From positions 78,983,553-79,047,552 of the forward strand of contig NC_064837.1 in assembly GCF_024166365.1 (NCBI RefSeq): a stretch of 64,000 nucleotides of DNA, read 5' to 3'. Position 1 is the stretch's first letter. Each line of letters opens with the position of its first letter. Positions 11,940 through 24,818 of this stretch are shown piece by piece. Under the pieces are notes generated by a model. It had not been told where the DNA came from. It worked only from the letters and a program-made list of their open reading frames with translations, and did no database searches. A program made the translations under genes and the position numbers. Source of the stretch: Elephas maximus indicus. Lineage: Eukaryota; Chordata; Mammalia; Proboscidea; Elephantidae.

Positions 11940-12721
11940 GTGAACTAGTAAGCAACTGTCATCTAACCTTTTAGATGAAAGCTGGGCTGTCACCTAACCT
12001 TCTCTCCCATGGATGGGGCTGTCTTCAGGTGCTGCAAAGGAAGGCAGCTACTGATGCTTTTATCTCAGTAAGAAGGGCCTGGTCTGGCTTTGTACAGGCA
12101 GCTCACTCCCTAATCACTTTCAGTTGTATTTTGACCTGCTTTCTCCCTGATACTGAAGTGCCACTAAGCTTTTAGTTTCTAAGTTAGGAACAACAAAGAA
12201 CAAGAAAACACATCAAGTAGGGGAGGGAGATAAATGTGGTCATGCTGGCAGGTTTTTCCTCCTTTCCAATGGCCATGTTTTTGACACTGTCCATTTCCTG
12301 CACAGAAGGAGAATGTTCAAGGAAAATGTCTGAAGCACGTTTCCTTTTGCTTTAAACTGAACCCTGAGAGCTCATAAAGACTTCTCATTCTACAGCAGAA
12401 AATGAGAATTCCTGGATATTGTCACAATTCTAAATTAGCAAATCAGAAGCATTAAATAATAGTAGTTTGTTTACGTGAAATACCACAATATTGTTATTCA
12501 TCATTTGGCCTAAAGCCTAATCTGGGCCATTTCCATTTAATATGAGGAAACTTCTAGTTTCTCTTTTTGAAATTTCAATTCAGTGAGAATCAATTTTGGG
12601 TCTGCCCTTTTTTTTTTTTTTAAGAGTTATGACATCTATCATCTACTTACGTTTGAAAAGCATAGTGAGAAGAAAGGTAACGATGATTAGTAAAAAAAAA
12701 ATTGTGCTCTAAACATCTGGA
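11940..12721. other. No recognised feature
   Basis: AT-rich noncoding DNA with a T-run at about 12,608-12,621. Confidence 0.4.
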
Positions 12722-12893
12722 GGAAACCCTGGTGGTGTAGTGGTTAAGAGCTACAGCTGCTGCCCAAAAGGTCGGCAGCTCAAATCCACGAAGCGCTCCT
12801 TGGAAACCCTACGGGGCAGTTCTACTCTGTCTTATAAGGTTACTATGAGTCAGAATCGACTTGATGACAATGGGTTTCATTTTTTTTTTTTAA
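12722..12893 (+). mobile_element. AfroSINE
   Basis: Full-length: head GGAAACCCTGGTGGTGTAGT, tail GAGTCAGAATCGACTTGATG and a T-rich end. Confidence 0.93.
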
Positions 12894-14159
12894 ACACCCA
12901 GAATACTCATTGAAGAGGCAGATTTTGCCTAATGATATGTTCATTAGGGATTAAGTTAAAAATGCTTTCTAGAAGGCCTCAAAATATCTAACCACTAATG
13001 ATACCCACTGTACCCAAATGCTAAAAGCAGTTAGCATCATAACAGACGGTCTACTCCAAGTTGCCAATGCAATGGTCATATACATGCCACCTTACACTGT
13101 TAAAAAACAAGGTGTCCCTGGGGGACCTTATTTTATAGCTGTCTCCAGTCTTGGCACCATATACAAGGCAGGCCACAAGCAAAACACAGCAGATAGCCTC
13201 ACAGGAAGTTCTGCTCTCTATAAGGGCTTGGGCTTCCTCTCCTGTCCCAAACTCACAATTCCCATGGGCAGCAATGGGAGTTTGAGTCCTAAGGAAATGC
13301 GACCCTGCAGTAAATGTATCACCACTTGAATAATATATAACGTTTATTAGCAGCCATGAAAATAAATGAGAATCTATAGATTCTCATAGAACTGCATCTG
13401 GAACATGTTAACTACTCAAACAAAGCATGGCCAAGTGAGTAAACAGAACTTAGATTGGACAGCATTGTATCCCTTTTGTTACAAGTTCTGATAATCTCAT
13501 ATTTAGAAATTCTTCCTTAACGTGACATTTTGATTTGAGAAACATCTACGTTTTTCAACTTTCAAAACAAAAGCAATGGCTAGACTCTTAGAATTTTAGA
13601 GCTTCTGGGGACCAATAACTGCATGTTGTTCAGTAATTCCCAAAAGGTAGGTTCCCTCTCAGACACTTGGAAGGTATAGGCCAACAGCCCGGACCTGCGA
13701 ATAGGAAGACATCAGGACTCCAGCTTCAACTTCCTCCCACTGCACTGCAGGGGACACCCAGAGCAGGAACGGCCTTGCCACCCCCAGCCAGCCCCCAGAA
13801 CTGTGGAAATAATAATGATAATAAGTGATTATTTTATGCCACTAATATAAATATAAAAATGCACACACACACACACACACACACACATCCCTGGGCTCCA
13901 CTGCAAGGGATTCTCATTCAGTCCCTAGGGACTTGGGGTGGGGACAGTGGCAGGAAGGTATGTCTGAAGGATCGGTAGTTATCACAAGAATTCTTGGGCC
14001 TCTCATCAGATCTGGAAACAACTAATCACCTCCTAATCCCTCATTCTTAAAATGAGATTAAGTGGTTTTCCCTCTGCTCTCAAGGTCATTCAACAGCAAA
14101 GCAACATTAGAACCCACAGACATGACTCATGACTCCTGGTATGATTTCTAGTTCCCAAA
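12894..14159. other. Noncoding DNA with a CA repeat and a possible MER5 fragment
   Basis: Apart from the (CA)n tract and a sequence resembling the hAT element MER5 (about 13,625-13,680 and 13,888-13,945, 'ggattctcattcag..tccctagggacttggggtggg') there is nothing recognisable. The 103-codon frame at 13,018-13,329 has no known features. Confidence 0.35.
13861..13888. repeat. (CA)n microsatellite
   Basis: Thirteen or so uninterrupted CA dinucleotides. Confidence 0.95.
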
Positions 14160-14317
14160 ACATAAAACCCATTGCCATCAAGTCAATTCTGACTCATTGC
14201 AACTCTACAGGACAGAGTAGAACTGCCCCTTAGGGTTTCCAAGAAGCAGCCAGTGGATTCTAACTGCCAACCTTTTAGTTAGCAGCCAAGCAGTTAATCA
14301 CTACTCTACCAGGAGCG
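14160..14317 (-). mobile_element. AfroSINE
   Basis: Reversed SINE: 'aaaacccattgccatcaag' start, CAGAGTAGAACTGCCCC body, 'ctaccaggag' end. Confidence 0.92.
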
Positions 14318-15390
14318 TAAAAGCAGAGGCTAGGGTGCATCTCAAAGACCTGCCAACCTACGTGTTCACACTCTTATCCCACCTGCTGTTTTGAGATCAG
14401 GGGCTCAGGAGTAAGAGCCATTGCCTTCCATGAGTTGAGGAGGGTGAATCAGAAAGGCAGGTACTTGAACACCCAATACCTATACTGGAAACTTCTACAA
14501 GGCTAACTCATCGTTAATACAGCTTAATAAGCAGCAGCTTTTGGAATATTTCCCACTCAAATTCTCTCCTGAAACCAAACAGCACATTTTTTAAATGCTC
14601 ACCAAAAGTTAAGTGGATGTGAGAATGCATGCCAAAAAGAGACTGGGCTCCAACAGGAAGAGGCCGAGTGCACTTCATTCTGCCGGCTTCCTCCCTGGCA
14701 GCAGAGGCACGGCTGCCAGGGCCTCTGGTCATCAGAAGTAACAGAACTTTCTATTTTACCATCCCTTTTCCCTAGGTGTCTCCATCACTCTGTATCACCT
14801 GGAAATTTAATTCTGATACTCTTTCTCAGGACACAAGAAATCTGAAGGCCTCACTCATCAAATACATGAAGTCCTAGGTGTGTATATCCATAATTATGCA
14901 CCAGTTAAATTTGAAACAGGGCTTCTACTTGAAGACCATACAGTGCAAAGATAGTGAGGAATTATCAAGTCAGAAAACACATAAGGTTGGTGGACCAGGG
15001 AATTAAGCCTTGCCCTGGGGCACTTTTCCCCTTGGGAAGGTTGCCAGTTTCAGAGAGAGAGGTGAAGAGGCTGAAGTGCTGAGGTGCAATTTCGAAAGGC
15101 TCATGGGACTGGAGGAAAAAGTATGAGTCCAGGCCCTACTGGGGTACAGCCTAACGAACCCACCATGTGTTGGGTTTGAACTCCAAAGAGAATAAGGAGA
15201 AACTGGAGGGCTCTGGAGGCACTGAAGAAGCTCAGTTTTAAATCTTCTTAATTCCGGAAATTGAACTAAGATGACTCAAAGTGTTATTTTCTCAGGTTCC
15301 TTGAAGAAGTAACATAAACTGCATCTGAGGGAAAAAAATTACTGAGGCCTCAAATTATTTCTACAAACTATTTTAAAAATATTGTACAAT
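14318..15390. other. No recognised feature
   Basis: Noncoding, no family recognised. Confidence 0.35.
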
Positions 15391-16330
15391 GTCATGTATA
15401 CAATAAACAATAATCTGGCAAAGAAAGTAACACAAACATATGCACAAAAATTAGCAAAAAAAACCCTCTAGATATTGGGCATTTTAAAATCACTATGCTA
15501 ATCATGTGGAAATAAAAAGTAAGATTGAAAATATTAGCAGAGAATTGGAAATTATTTTTTTAAAAAACAAAAATTCTGGGACTGAAAAATGTAGTAACTG
15601 AAGTTAAGAACTCAACATATGGTTTAATGATAGATTAGAGCAGTTGAAAATAGAAATAACAATCTCACAAAACCTTTTCCAGATAATAGAAAAAGAGGGA
15701 ACTAGTCCTATGAGACTGATTTAGCATTGATTCCAAACCTGACAAGGACATTATGAATAATGAAAGTAAGGTCAATCTACTCAAGAGCAGAAACGAAAAA
15801 TCCTCAGCAAAATGTCAGGAAATGGAATCTAGTAACGTATATGTTACAAACCAATTAAAAAAAAACTTTTATTTTTTTTTATGCTTATCTGGGGAATGCG
15901 AGGTTAGTTTATTATTTGAAAATCAATGGATATAATTCACTACTTAAAGAAAAATCACATGATCTCTTAAAAGATGCACAAAAAGTTTTATAAAATTCAA
16001 TACTCTTTCATGATCTAAAAGTAAAAATTGCTGGAAAATTAGAAGTAGAAAGAAACTAACATAATATGATGCAGCCATTTATATAAACTATAACAACCCT
16101 AAAGTAAGCACCATGTTAAAGGTAAAATGTTGAAAACTTTCCTTTTGAGATTGGAAACAACCCAAATATTCACAGAATGGCAAAGAAACAAAAGGGTTAA
16201 GGATTAGAGAGAAAAATATAAAACCATCACTATAAACTGATGATATCACTGAAGTACATAGACAATTCAAAAGACAAGCTAAATAATGAAAAAGAGATAC
16301 TGCACAGACAAAAAACCACTGATGTCTTCT
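15391..16330 (+). mobile_element. Old L1 fragments
   Basis: 'gactgaaaaatgtagtaactg' resembles L1 ORF1-type sequence, and 'CAATACTCTTTCATGATCTAAA' with 'ctaacataatatgatg' is the ORF2 palm region. Heavily decayed; boundaries are approximate. Confidence 0.65.
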
Positions 16331-16363
16331 AAGGGTAAAAAAAAAAAAAAAAAGTTGCTCATT

Positions 16364-16537
16364 AAAACAAACAAACAAACAAAAAAAACCCAAACCCATT
16401 GTGGTCAAGTCAATTTCAACTCATAGTGACCCTACAGAACAGAGTAGAACTGCCCCGTTGGGTTTCCAAGGAGTGGCTGGTGGATTCAAACTGCCAACCT
16501 TGTGGTTGGCAACCAAGCTCTTAACCACTGTGCCAAA
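16364..16537 (-). mobile_element. AfroSINE
   Basis: Reversed SINE with an (AAAC)n-rich start, interrupting the old L1. Confidence 0.92.
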
Positions 16538-16960
16538 ACAATAATGAGATACCATTGCATACCTATTAGAATAGATAAAATTAAATCAACTGACCACACC
16601 AAGTATTGTTGGCAAGCTGTGAGGAACTAGAACTCTTATACCCTGCTGGCAAAAATGAAAAAGGGTGTAACCACGTTGGAAAACAGTTTGTCAGTTTCTT
16701 AAAAAGCTGATCATATACTATCTTGTCATCCAGCCTTTTCCCTTCTAGGTATTTACCCTGGAGAAAACAAAATATATGCCTACACAAAGATTTATACATA
16801 AATGGTTACAGCAGCATTATTCATAATAGCCAAACTGAAAGCAATCAAAATGTCCTTCAACAGATAAATGGATTTAAAAAAAATTATGCTTTATCCATGC
16901 AATGGAATATTATTCAGCTATAAAGTAATCCCAACAGACAATAAGACCTGCCTCATGGAG
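16538..16960 (+). mobile_element. Old L1, 3' part of ORF2
   Basis: 'aatgagataccattgcatacc', 'gcagcattattcataatagcc' and 'caatggaatattattcagc' are hallmark sequences of the L1 ORF2 end. Confidence 0.85.
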
Positions 16961-17427
16961 TGATATTATACCAAGGAATGATCAGAACATAAACAAGCAA
17001 ACAATATACACCTTAGCAGTTGATGTGGAGTTCTACAAAGGAAAGTAAGGGCTGAGGCAAAGGGCAGTTGCTTCAAGTGTCTTTGTAGAGGGGCCTGAGT
17101 TGATCTGAGTCAATGAGGATGGCAGGCAGAAGCTGGGACCAAGGCAATCCCGGCCAAGGAAACAGCAAACAAAAGCCTGAGGCTAGAACTTCTGCCTCTA
17201 CATAGGAAGGAGAAACTGTCACAGGGCTTGCCCTCCCACCATGAACAGCTAGAGAACTGGACAACTGTAGGAAACAAGGGTTTTCAGACTCTGAACCTTG
17301 AGAGAAGGGGACCAATGAGTTGCAAGTCCACAGGGCCTGATTTCCAGACAGTGGCACAGGGTTGGGGGTGCCAGCCGAGTCAGCTGTTTTGCTGAGTTAG
17401 GAAGACAGAGACTGGTGTTTGGGAGGC
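16961..17427. other. No recognised feature
   Basis: Noncoding DNA, unassigned. Confidence 0.35.
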
Positions 17428-17630
17428 TGTTTACCCATTGCCACGGAGCCTATTCCAACTTAGGCAACCCCGTGTATGTCAAAGTAGAACTGTGCTTCAT
17501 AGGGTTTTCAATGATTTTTGAAAGTAGACGACCAGGCCTTTCCTTTGAAGGGTGCCTGTGGAGGACTCCAACCTCCAGTCATCAGTTAGCAGAGAGCGTG
17601 TTGACCGTTTGCACCATCCACGGACTTTGG
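17428..17630 (-). mobile_element. Old, divergent AfroSINE-type SINE
   Basis: 'ccattgccacggagcctattcc', 'AGTAGAACTGTGCTTCATAGGG' (partial) and 'TTTTCAATGATTTTTGAAAGTAG' match the SINE variant also seen at 57,592. It is more diverged than the others. Confidence 0.75.
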
Positions 17631-18126
17631 GGGGCTGAAGTGACTGGGATTGGTGGAACAGGGGGAAATATCTAGGAAAGCGCTATGGAAATTTGTAAAA
17701 GAATTTCTTTGAGTCTGTGGCTGCATACTAATCTGTGTATGTGTAGAAATAAAATCCATGAACAATTCTGGGGAAGAGCAACAGCTACCAGGGAGCTGGA
17801 AGAGGAGCCATTCTCCACGCTCACAGCAGTTAGTGGAGGCTCCCATTGACCACGGGGCTTTCTATAGAAACAGGGCTTCTGACACACTTCCACACGCATG
17901 TGCACTTTTGCTTTTCTTGTAGCAACTTGTGCCTCATGCTGTGCATCTGTGACGCTTGCCTTAGTCACAATGACAGCCCACTCTGGGTGCCCCATTCGGG
18001 ATTCTGGCTTTCACTTCCAGATTTATCCTTTTAATAGTGCCTACCTCCACAACATTCTCAAAGCACTTCTCCTTCCAGCTCACCTCAGTCCTCCCTGGCT
18101 TCGAGGACAATTTGACAAGTAGGAGT
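17631..18126. other. No recognised feature
   Basis: Noncoding, no family recognised. Confidence 0.35.
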
Positions 18127-18632
18127 TTGTCTTAGTCATCCAGTGCTGCCATAAGAGAAATACCACAAGCGGATGGATTTAACAAAGAGAAATTGATTTC
18201 CTCACAGTAAAGTATGCTAAAAGTCCAAATTCAAGGCGTCAGCTCCAGAGGAAGGCTTTCTCTCTCTGTCAGCCTTCTCATCAATGTTCCCCCGAACTAC
18301 GGGCCTCTCTGCACAGGGACCCCAGGTTCACAGGATGCGCTCTGCTTCCAGCACTGCTTCTTGGTGGTACGAGATTCCCCCTCTCTGCTCACTTCCCTTT
18401 CCTTTTTATCTCTTGAGAGATAAAAGGCGGTGCAGGCCACACCCCAGGGAAACTCCCTTTACATTGATTGGATCAGAGATGTGACCTGGGTAAGGGTGTT
18501 ACAATTCCACCCTAAACCTCTTTAACATAAGATTACAATCACAAAATGAAGGACAACCACACAATACTGGGAATCATGGCCTAACCAAGTTGACACATAT
18601 TTTGGGGGACACAATTCAATCCATGACAGAGT
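18127..18632 (-). repeat. LTR-like repeat related to MLT1
   Basis: It begins CTTAGTCATCCAGTGCTGCC and ends 'GGGGGACACAATTCAATCC', the same end structure as 534-915. Its interior is shared with 3,430-3,790 and 30,070-30,330. Probable MaLR-type LTR. Confidence 0.6.
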
Positions 18633-18717
18633 TCCTGGGAGTTTCAGTGGTGTGATGGTGACAGAAGCCCCGGTAAGGAGAGGAAAGTGAGAAACCGGGG
18701 ACAGAGAGAAAAGGAAA

Positions 18718-19352
18718 CTTTTTTTTTTAAGAGTATCTTTTTTTATTGTGCTTTAAGTGAAAGTTTACAAATCAAGTCAGTCTCTCGTACAAAAACTTAT
18801 ACATAACTTGCTATGTACTCCCAGCTGCTCTCCCCCAATGAGACAGCACACTTCTCCCCACCTTGTATTCCCCATGACCGTTAAAGCAGCTCCTGTCCCC
18901 CTCTGTCTTCTCATCTTACCTCCAGACAGGAGCTGCCCATATAGTCTCATGTGTCTACTTGAGCCAAGAAGCTCACTCCTCACCAGTATCATTTTCTGTC
19001 TTATAGTCCAGTCCAATCCCTGCTTGAAGAGTTGGCTTCAGGGATGGTTCCAGTCTTGGGTTAACAGAGGGTCCAGGGACCATGACCCCCAGGATCCCTC
19101 TAGTCTCAGTCAGACCATAAGCCTGGTCTTTTTATGAGAATTTGAGGACTGCATCCCACTGTTCTCCAGCTCCATCAGGGATTCTCTGTTGTGTTCCCTG
19201 TCAGGGTAGTCATTGGCGGTAGCCAGGCACCATCTAGTTCTTCAGGTCCCAGGCTGATGTAGTCTCTGGTTTATGTGGCCCTTTCTGTCTCTTTACCTGG
19301 TGTCTTTGGTGTTCTTCATTCTCGTTTGCTCCAGGTGGTTTGAGGCCAATTG
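18718..19352 (-). mobile_element. 5'-truncated L1 (3' UTR)
   Basis: T-run followed by 'ATTGTGCTTTAAGTGAAAG' and 'GTCAGTCTCTCGTACAAAAA', collinear with 30,340-30,970. Confidence 0.9.
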
Positions 19353-19594
19353 AAGGGCAACTCTTTAGAACAGGTAATAAAGGGAGAGAAATAGTACACT
19401 ATCGTGAGGAGGAAGGATACTGGCTTACAGAAGTGGGCCGACCTTAGAGTGGGGAAGACTTGAAGTGTGTGAAGACCAGAAGAGCCCTAGAGTGGAAGGG
19501 ACAAGAGAAACAATATCAGAGGACAGGCTCTGTGGTGGTGGCCCAGGGCACCTTCTCCTTGGCAACACGTTTGCTTTATGGAAACTGCATCTGA

Positions 19595-19775
19595 GATCTG
19601 GTCTTGCATCCCAATTTGCCATTCACTCACTGAAAGGCCTTAGGCAAGTCACCTAGCTCCAGTGGAATTTATTTTCCCACCTATAAAATGGGTACCACAT
19701 TGCTCCCCAGAGCTGTCTTATGGATGAAATACACTACCATGTGAAAGCTTCTCAAGCAATGCATCAGACATGCTC
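19595..19775 (+). mobile_element. MIR SINE
   Basis: 'CTTAGGCAAGTCACCTAGCT' and 'cccacctataaaatgggtac' are the MIR core in forward orientation. Confidence 0.75.
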
Positions 19776-20189
19776 GAGCATTATTTACTTATTTAAGGGA
19801 GTACTTTAAAGTAATTCTTAGTCACTGAGGGAAAAGTAGATAGTCTCTTGTAAAATCAGTTATGATGTCATGACCAGGACCCATGCCTGGAGAGGCCTCC
19901 AATGAAGAAAGCCTATTGGTCTTGTAGATGCTTGTCAGATCTCAGCATGGAGGCTCCATCACAGGGCTATGCAATGTGATATCCAAGCTCGGCTCCAAAC
20001 CACAAACTTTGATAAAGGTTCCTATGACATGTGACCTCTCTGCCCTGCAACATCGGTGAGAAACCCCTCCCCACTCAGTCCCTCCTCACTCACGTTAGCA
20101 GCCCCGCTTCAAACTAAGGAGCAGATGTATCGTCAAGAGAGGGACAAGGGAGCCAGCCCGTGCAGCCCTCAGCCCCAGTGTGGGCAGGT
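19776..20189. other. No recognised feature
   Basis: Noncoding, no family recognised. Confidence 0.35.
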
Positions 20190-23100
20190 CTGAACAAGTA
20201 AACAAATTATGTTATGTTTATACAATGGAATGTTGTTGTTATTGTTCTTGTTAGGTGCCGTCAAGTCAGCTCCGACTCATAGCGACCCCATGGCACAACA
20301 GAACAAAACACTACTCTATCCCCCGCCATCCTTACAATCGTTGTTATGCTTGAGCTCATTGTTGCAGCCACTGTGTCAATCCACCTCGTTGAGGGTCTTC
20401 CTCTTCTCCGCTGACCGTGTACTCTGCCAAGCATGATGTCCTTCTCCAGGTACTGATCCCTCCTGACAACATGTCCAAAGTATGTAAGATGCAGTCTCGC
20501 CATCCTTGCTTCTAAGGAGCATTCTCACCGCACTTCTTCCGAGACAGATTTGTTCATTCTTTTGGCAGTCCATGGTATAATCAATATTCTTCGCCAACAC
20601 CACAATGCAAAGGCGTCAACTCTTCTTCGGTCTTCCTTATTCATTGTCCAGCTTTCACATGCATATGATGCGATTGAAAATACCATGGCTTGGGTCAGGT
20701 GCACCTTAGTCTTCAGGGTGACATCTTTGCTCTTCAACACTTTGAAGAGGTCCTTTGCAGCAGATTTGCCCAATGCAATGCGTCTTTTGATTTCTTGACT
20801 GCTGCTTCCAAGGCTGTTGATTGTGGATCCAAATAAAACGAAATCCTTGACAACTTCAATCTTTTCTCCGTTTATCATGATGTTGCTCATTGGTCCAGTT
20901 GTGAGGATTTTTGTTTTCTTTATGTTGAGGTGTAATCCATACTGAAGGCTGTGGTCTTAAATCTTCATTAGTAAGTGCTTCAAGTCCTCTTCACTTTCAG
21001 CAAGCAAGGTTGTGTCATCTGCATAACGCAGGTTGTTAAGGAGTCTTCCTCCAATCCTGGTGCCCCATTCTTCTTCATATAGTCCAGCTTCTCATATTAT
21101 TTGTTCAGCATACAGATTAAATAGGTATGGTGAAAGAATACAACCCTGACACACACCTTTCCTGACTTTAAACCAATCAGTATCCCTTTGTCCTGTCCAA
21201 ACAACTGCCTCTTGATCTATGTAAAGGTTCCTCATGAGCACAATTAAGTGTTCTGGAATTCCCATTCTTCACAATGTTATCCATAATTTGTTATGATCCA
21301 CACAGCCGAACGCCTTTGCATAGTCAATAAAACACAGGTAAACGTTCTTCTGGTATTCTCTGCTTTCAGCCAGGATCCATCTGACATCAGCAATGATATC
21401 CCTGGTTCCATGTCCTCTTCTGAAACCAGCCTGAACTTCTGGAATTTCCCTGTCAATATACTGCTGTAACCGTTTTTGAATGATCTTCAGCAGAATTTTG
21501 CTTGTGTGTTTTTTTGTGATATTAATTAATGATATTGTTCTATAATTTCCACATTCAGTTGGATCACCTTTCTTGGGAATAGGCATAAATATGGACCTCT
21601 TCCAGTCAGTTGGCCAGGAAGCTGTCTTCCATATTTCTTGGCATAGATGAGTGAGCACCTCCAGCGCTGCATCTGTTTGTTGAAACATCTCAATTGATAT
21701 TCCATCAATTCCTGGAGGCTTGTTTCTCACCAATGCCTTCGGACCAGCTTGGATGGTTCCTGATCATATGCCACCTCTTGAAATGCTTGAATATCGACTA
21801 ATTCTTTTTGGTATAATGACTCTGTGTATTCCTTCCATCTTCTTTTGATGCTACTCTGAGGAGGCAGCTCATTTAGTATTTTCCCCATGGAATCCTTCAC
21901 TATTGCAACTCGAAGCTTGAATTTTTTCTTCAGTTCTTTCAGCTTGAGAAACACCGAGTGTGTTCTTCCCTTTTGGTTTTCCATCTCCAGCTCTTTGCAC
22001 ATGTCATTATAATACTTTACCTTGTCTTCTCGAGAGGCCCTTTGAAATCTTTTGTTCAGTTCTTTTACTTCATCAATTCTTTCTTTTGCTTTAGCTGCTC
22101 AATGTTCGAGAGCAAGTTTCAGAGTCTCCTCTGACATCCATCCTGGTCTTTTCTTTCTTTCCTGTCTTTTCAGTGACCTCTTGCTTTCTTCATGGATGAT
22201 GTCCTTGATGTCATTCCACAACTCAGCTGGTCTTCGGTCACTAGTGTTCAACGCATCAGATCTATTCTTCAGATGGTCTCTAAATTCAGGTGGGATATAC
22301 TCAAGGTCATATTTTGGCTCTCGTGGACTTGCTCTGATTTTCTTCAATTTCAGCTTGAACTTGCATATGAGCAATTGATGGTCTGTTCCACGGTCGGCCC
22401 CGGCCTTGTTCCGACTGATGATATTGAGCTTTTCCATTGTCTCTTTCCACAGATGTAGTCAATTTGAATTTTGTGTGCTCCATCTGGCAAGGTCCACGTG
22501 TATAGTCGCTGTTTATGTTGGTGAAAGAAGGTATTTGCAATGAAGAAGTCGTTGGTCTTGCAAAATTCTATCATTTGATCTCCGTCATTGTTTCTATCAC
22601 CAAGGCCATATTTTCCAACTACTGATCCTTCCTCTTTGTTTCCAACTTTCGCATTCCAATCACCAGTAATTATCAATGCATCTTTGATTGCATGTTCAAT
22701 CAATTTCAGACTGCAGCAGCTGATAAAGATCTTCAATTTCTTCATCTTTGGCCCAGTGGTTGGTGTGTAAATTTGAATAATAGCCTTACTAACTGGTCTT
22801 CCTTGTAGGCATATTGATATTATCCTATCACTGACAGCGTTGTACTTCAGGATAGATCTTGAAACATTCTTTTTGACGATGAATGTGACACCATTCCTCT
22901 CTGAGTTGTCACTCCCAGCATAGTAGACTATATGATTGTCTGATTCAAAATGGCCAATACCAATCCATTTCAGCTCACTATTGTCTAGGATATCAATGTT
23001 TATGCATTCTCTTTCATTTTTGACGATTTCCAATTTTCCTAGATTCATACTTTGTACATTCCAGGTTGCAGTTATTAATGGATGTTTGCAGCTGTTTCTT

Positions 23101-23645
23101 CTCATTTTGAGTCATGCCGTGTCAGCAAACGAAGGTCCCAAAAGCTTTACTCCATCCACTTCATTAAGGTCGACTCTACTTTGAGGAGGCAGCTCTTCCC
23201 CAGTGATCTTTTGAGTGCCTTCTAACCTGGGGTGGGGGGGCCCATCTTCCAGCACTATATCTGACAATGTTCCGCTGCTACTCATAAGGTTTTCACTGGC
23301 TAATGCTTTTCAGAAGTAGACTTCTGGGTCCTTCTTCCTAGTCTGTCTTAGTCTGGAAGCTCAGCTGAAACCTGTCCTCCATGGATGACCCTGCTGGTAT
23401 CTGAATACTGTTGGCATAGCTTCCAGCATCACAGCAACACACAAGCCCCCACAGTATGACAAACTGACAGACACATGGGGGCAACAGAATGCTACTCAGT
23501 AATAAAGAAAAGACTAACAGATAGGTGTAACAACACAGATGAATCTCAAAAACATTATGTTGAGCAAAAGAAGCCAGGTCTAAAAAAGTGGATTTCATAT
23601 GATTCCACATATATGAAAGTCTAGCAAGACATACAACTTTTAGAC
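20190..23645 (+). mobile_element. Old L1 3' end, split by the RTE insertion
   Basis: 'acaaattatgttatgtttatacaatggaatg' ends at 20,232 and is continued by 'gctactcagtaataaagaaaag..gaatctcaaaaacattatg' from 23,491. The two halves together make the familiar L1 end region. Confidence 0.85.
20233..23486 (-). mobile_element. Nearly full-length RTE-clade LINE (BovB-like)
   Basis: About 3.25 kb on the minus strand, flanked by GAATG (20,228-20,232 and 23,487-23,491). The endonuclease lies in 23,105-22,350, with ATWNVQSMN, a glutamate in NSELKWIGIG, TGDWNAKVG and QIDYICG as the expected apurinic-endonuclease-like motifs. A linker follows (22,437-21,727). The reverse transcriptase starts at 21,733 (KPPGIDGIS, QAGFRRGHGTRD, motif A FIDYAKAFGCVD) and has YADD at 21,025-21,014. 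The C-terminal region is 20,890-20,261. Several frameshifts and stops split the single ORF expected, so it is inactive although structurally nearly complete. Confidence 0.93.
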
Positions 23646-24334
23646 AATAATTGCTCTACTCCAGCCAAATACCACAGAAAACACTTAGGCTTCGCCCCCA
23701 ACATGCAATCAAAGGCCAAGTGAGGAGCCTAGGCCTCTACCCTCACCAGGCTGTGAGGCTATGGGTTTTGTCAAAAGGCCAAGTAGAAAGCCAGGGCTTT
23801 CATACTTCTCAGCTGGTAACATGCCCCCTTTCCAATGGTGTCAGTGGAGACAACATGGTGAGCCTGGACTTGCACTCCCAACCAGCAGTAATAAGGCAAC
23901 CCTCCCACACTGGGGTGGTGTCAAAGGAGGCCTAGTGGAGAGTCAGGACTTTCAAAATTATCCAACAGTAATAATAACTACAGTATCAGTGAAAATAATA
24001 TAAGAAGTGAGAACTTGCACCCCCATCCAGCAGTAATAAGGAACAGCCACTTCGGTGTCAATGGAGACCAAATGGGAAATCTGGACTTAAAACTATACCT
24101 GTCATTCTCCTTTCCCCTGCCAGAGCAGTATCAAAAAAGCTAGCTGAAACAGAAAGTTTAAATAATATCCTGAGGCTCACAATACAATATGAAAATACCA
24201 AGGTTTCAATTATTTATTAAAACTGAATAAATAAAACCAATGAAGTGATGACAACACCAAGATAACAGAGATGTTAGAATTATCTGGTCAAAATTTTCAA
24301 ATAGCCACTATAAAAAAATATTTTAGACAGCTAT
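23646..24334 (+). mobile_element. Old L1, 5' UTR with internal repeats and start of ORF1
   Basis: Degenerate repeating phrases ('ggtgtcagtggagacaacatgg..', 'ccagcagtaataaggcaaccctcccac', 'ggtgtcaatggagaccaaatggg') are typical of the repeated 5' UTR of old L1 families. They are followed by ORF1-like 'GTTAGAATTATCTGGTCAAA'. L1 ORF1-like sequence resumes at about 25,635. Confidence 0.65.
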
Positions 24335-24374
24335 TGTATGTTTTCTGTATGGTCTCAAATCACATTTGATTCTG

Positions 24375-24715
24375 TAATGCTCTTAAACCACATATGTATA
24401 AGTCACCATTATGCATGTTTCTATAATGCTTTTTGCAATGTTATGATGTTTTCTTAATGCTTTTAAACACCTATGTATAAGTTACTATTATATAAATTTC
24501 TTTACTGCTTTTTACACTGTTATCATGTTTTTATAATGCTTTTTAAAGACCTATGTATAAGTTGTATGAGTCAGAATCAACTTGACAGCAGTGGGTTTGG
24601 TTTTGGTTTCATGTGTAAGTCACTTGTAAAGTTAGAAACAGAGAATTTCTTAACTTGAGAAATAAAAATATAAGTATTTCCATAATGCTCTTTAGCCATT
24701 ATCCGTAAGTCGTTA
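24375..24715. repeat. Diverged ~80-bp tandem repeat
   Basis: TAATGC.CTTAAACC.. followed by TATGTATAAGT recurs at 24,375, 24,455 and 24,534 (spacing 80 and 79). A further partial unit at about 24,683 follows the SINE-tail insertion. Confidence 0.85.
24562..24610 (+). mobile_element. AfroSINE tail fragment
   Basis: Only 'GTATGAGTCAGAATCAACTT' and 'GACAGCAGTGGGTTTGGTTTT', the terminal part of the SINE, is present inside the third tandem unit. Confidence 0.8.
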
Positions 24716-24818
24716 GAAAGTTGTTCTAACCTTAAAAATAGATAAAATATGTTGTAAAAAATTTTCTGAAATTGGGCCATGCACCTGCACTCTGTGATAA
24801 GGAAATGCAACATTAATC

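Noticed and set aside
13018..13329. 103-codon frame as a small gene
   Set aside because: No conserved motif or neighbouring exon; length is compatible with chance in 64 kb.
22350..23105. 251-codon endonuclease-like frame as a host gene
   Set aside because: It is the endonuclease part of an RTE LINE, collinear with the rest of the element.
24375..24715. CRISPR-like array
   Set aside because: Units are adjacent, diverged 80-mers without constant repeat plus unique spacer pattern, in a mammalian genome.
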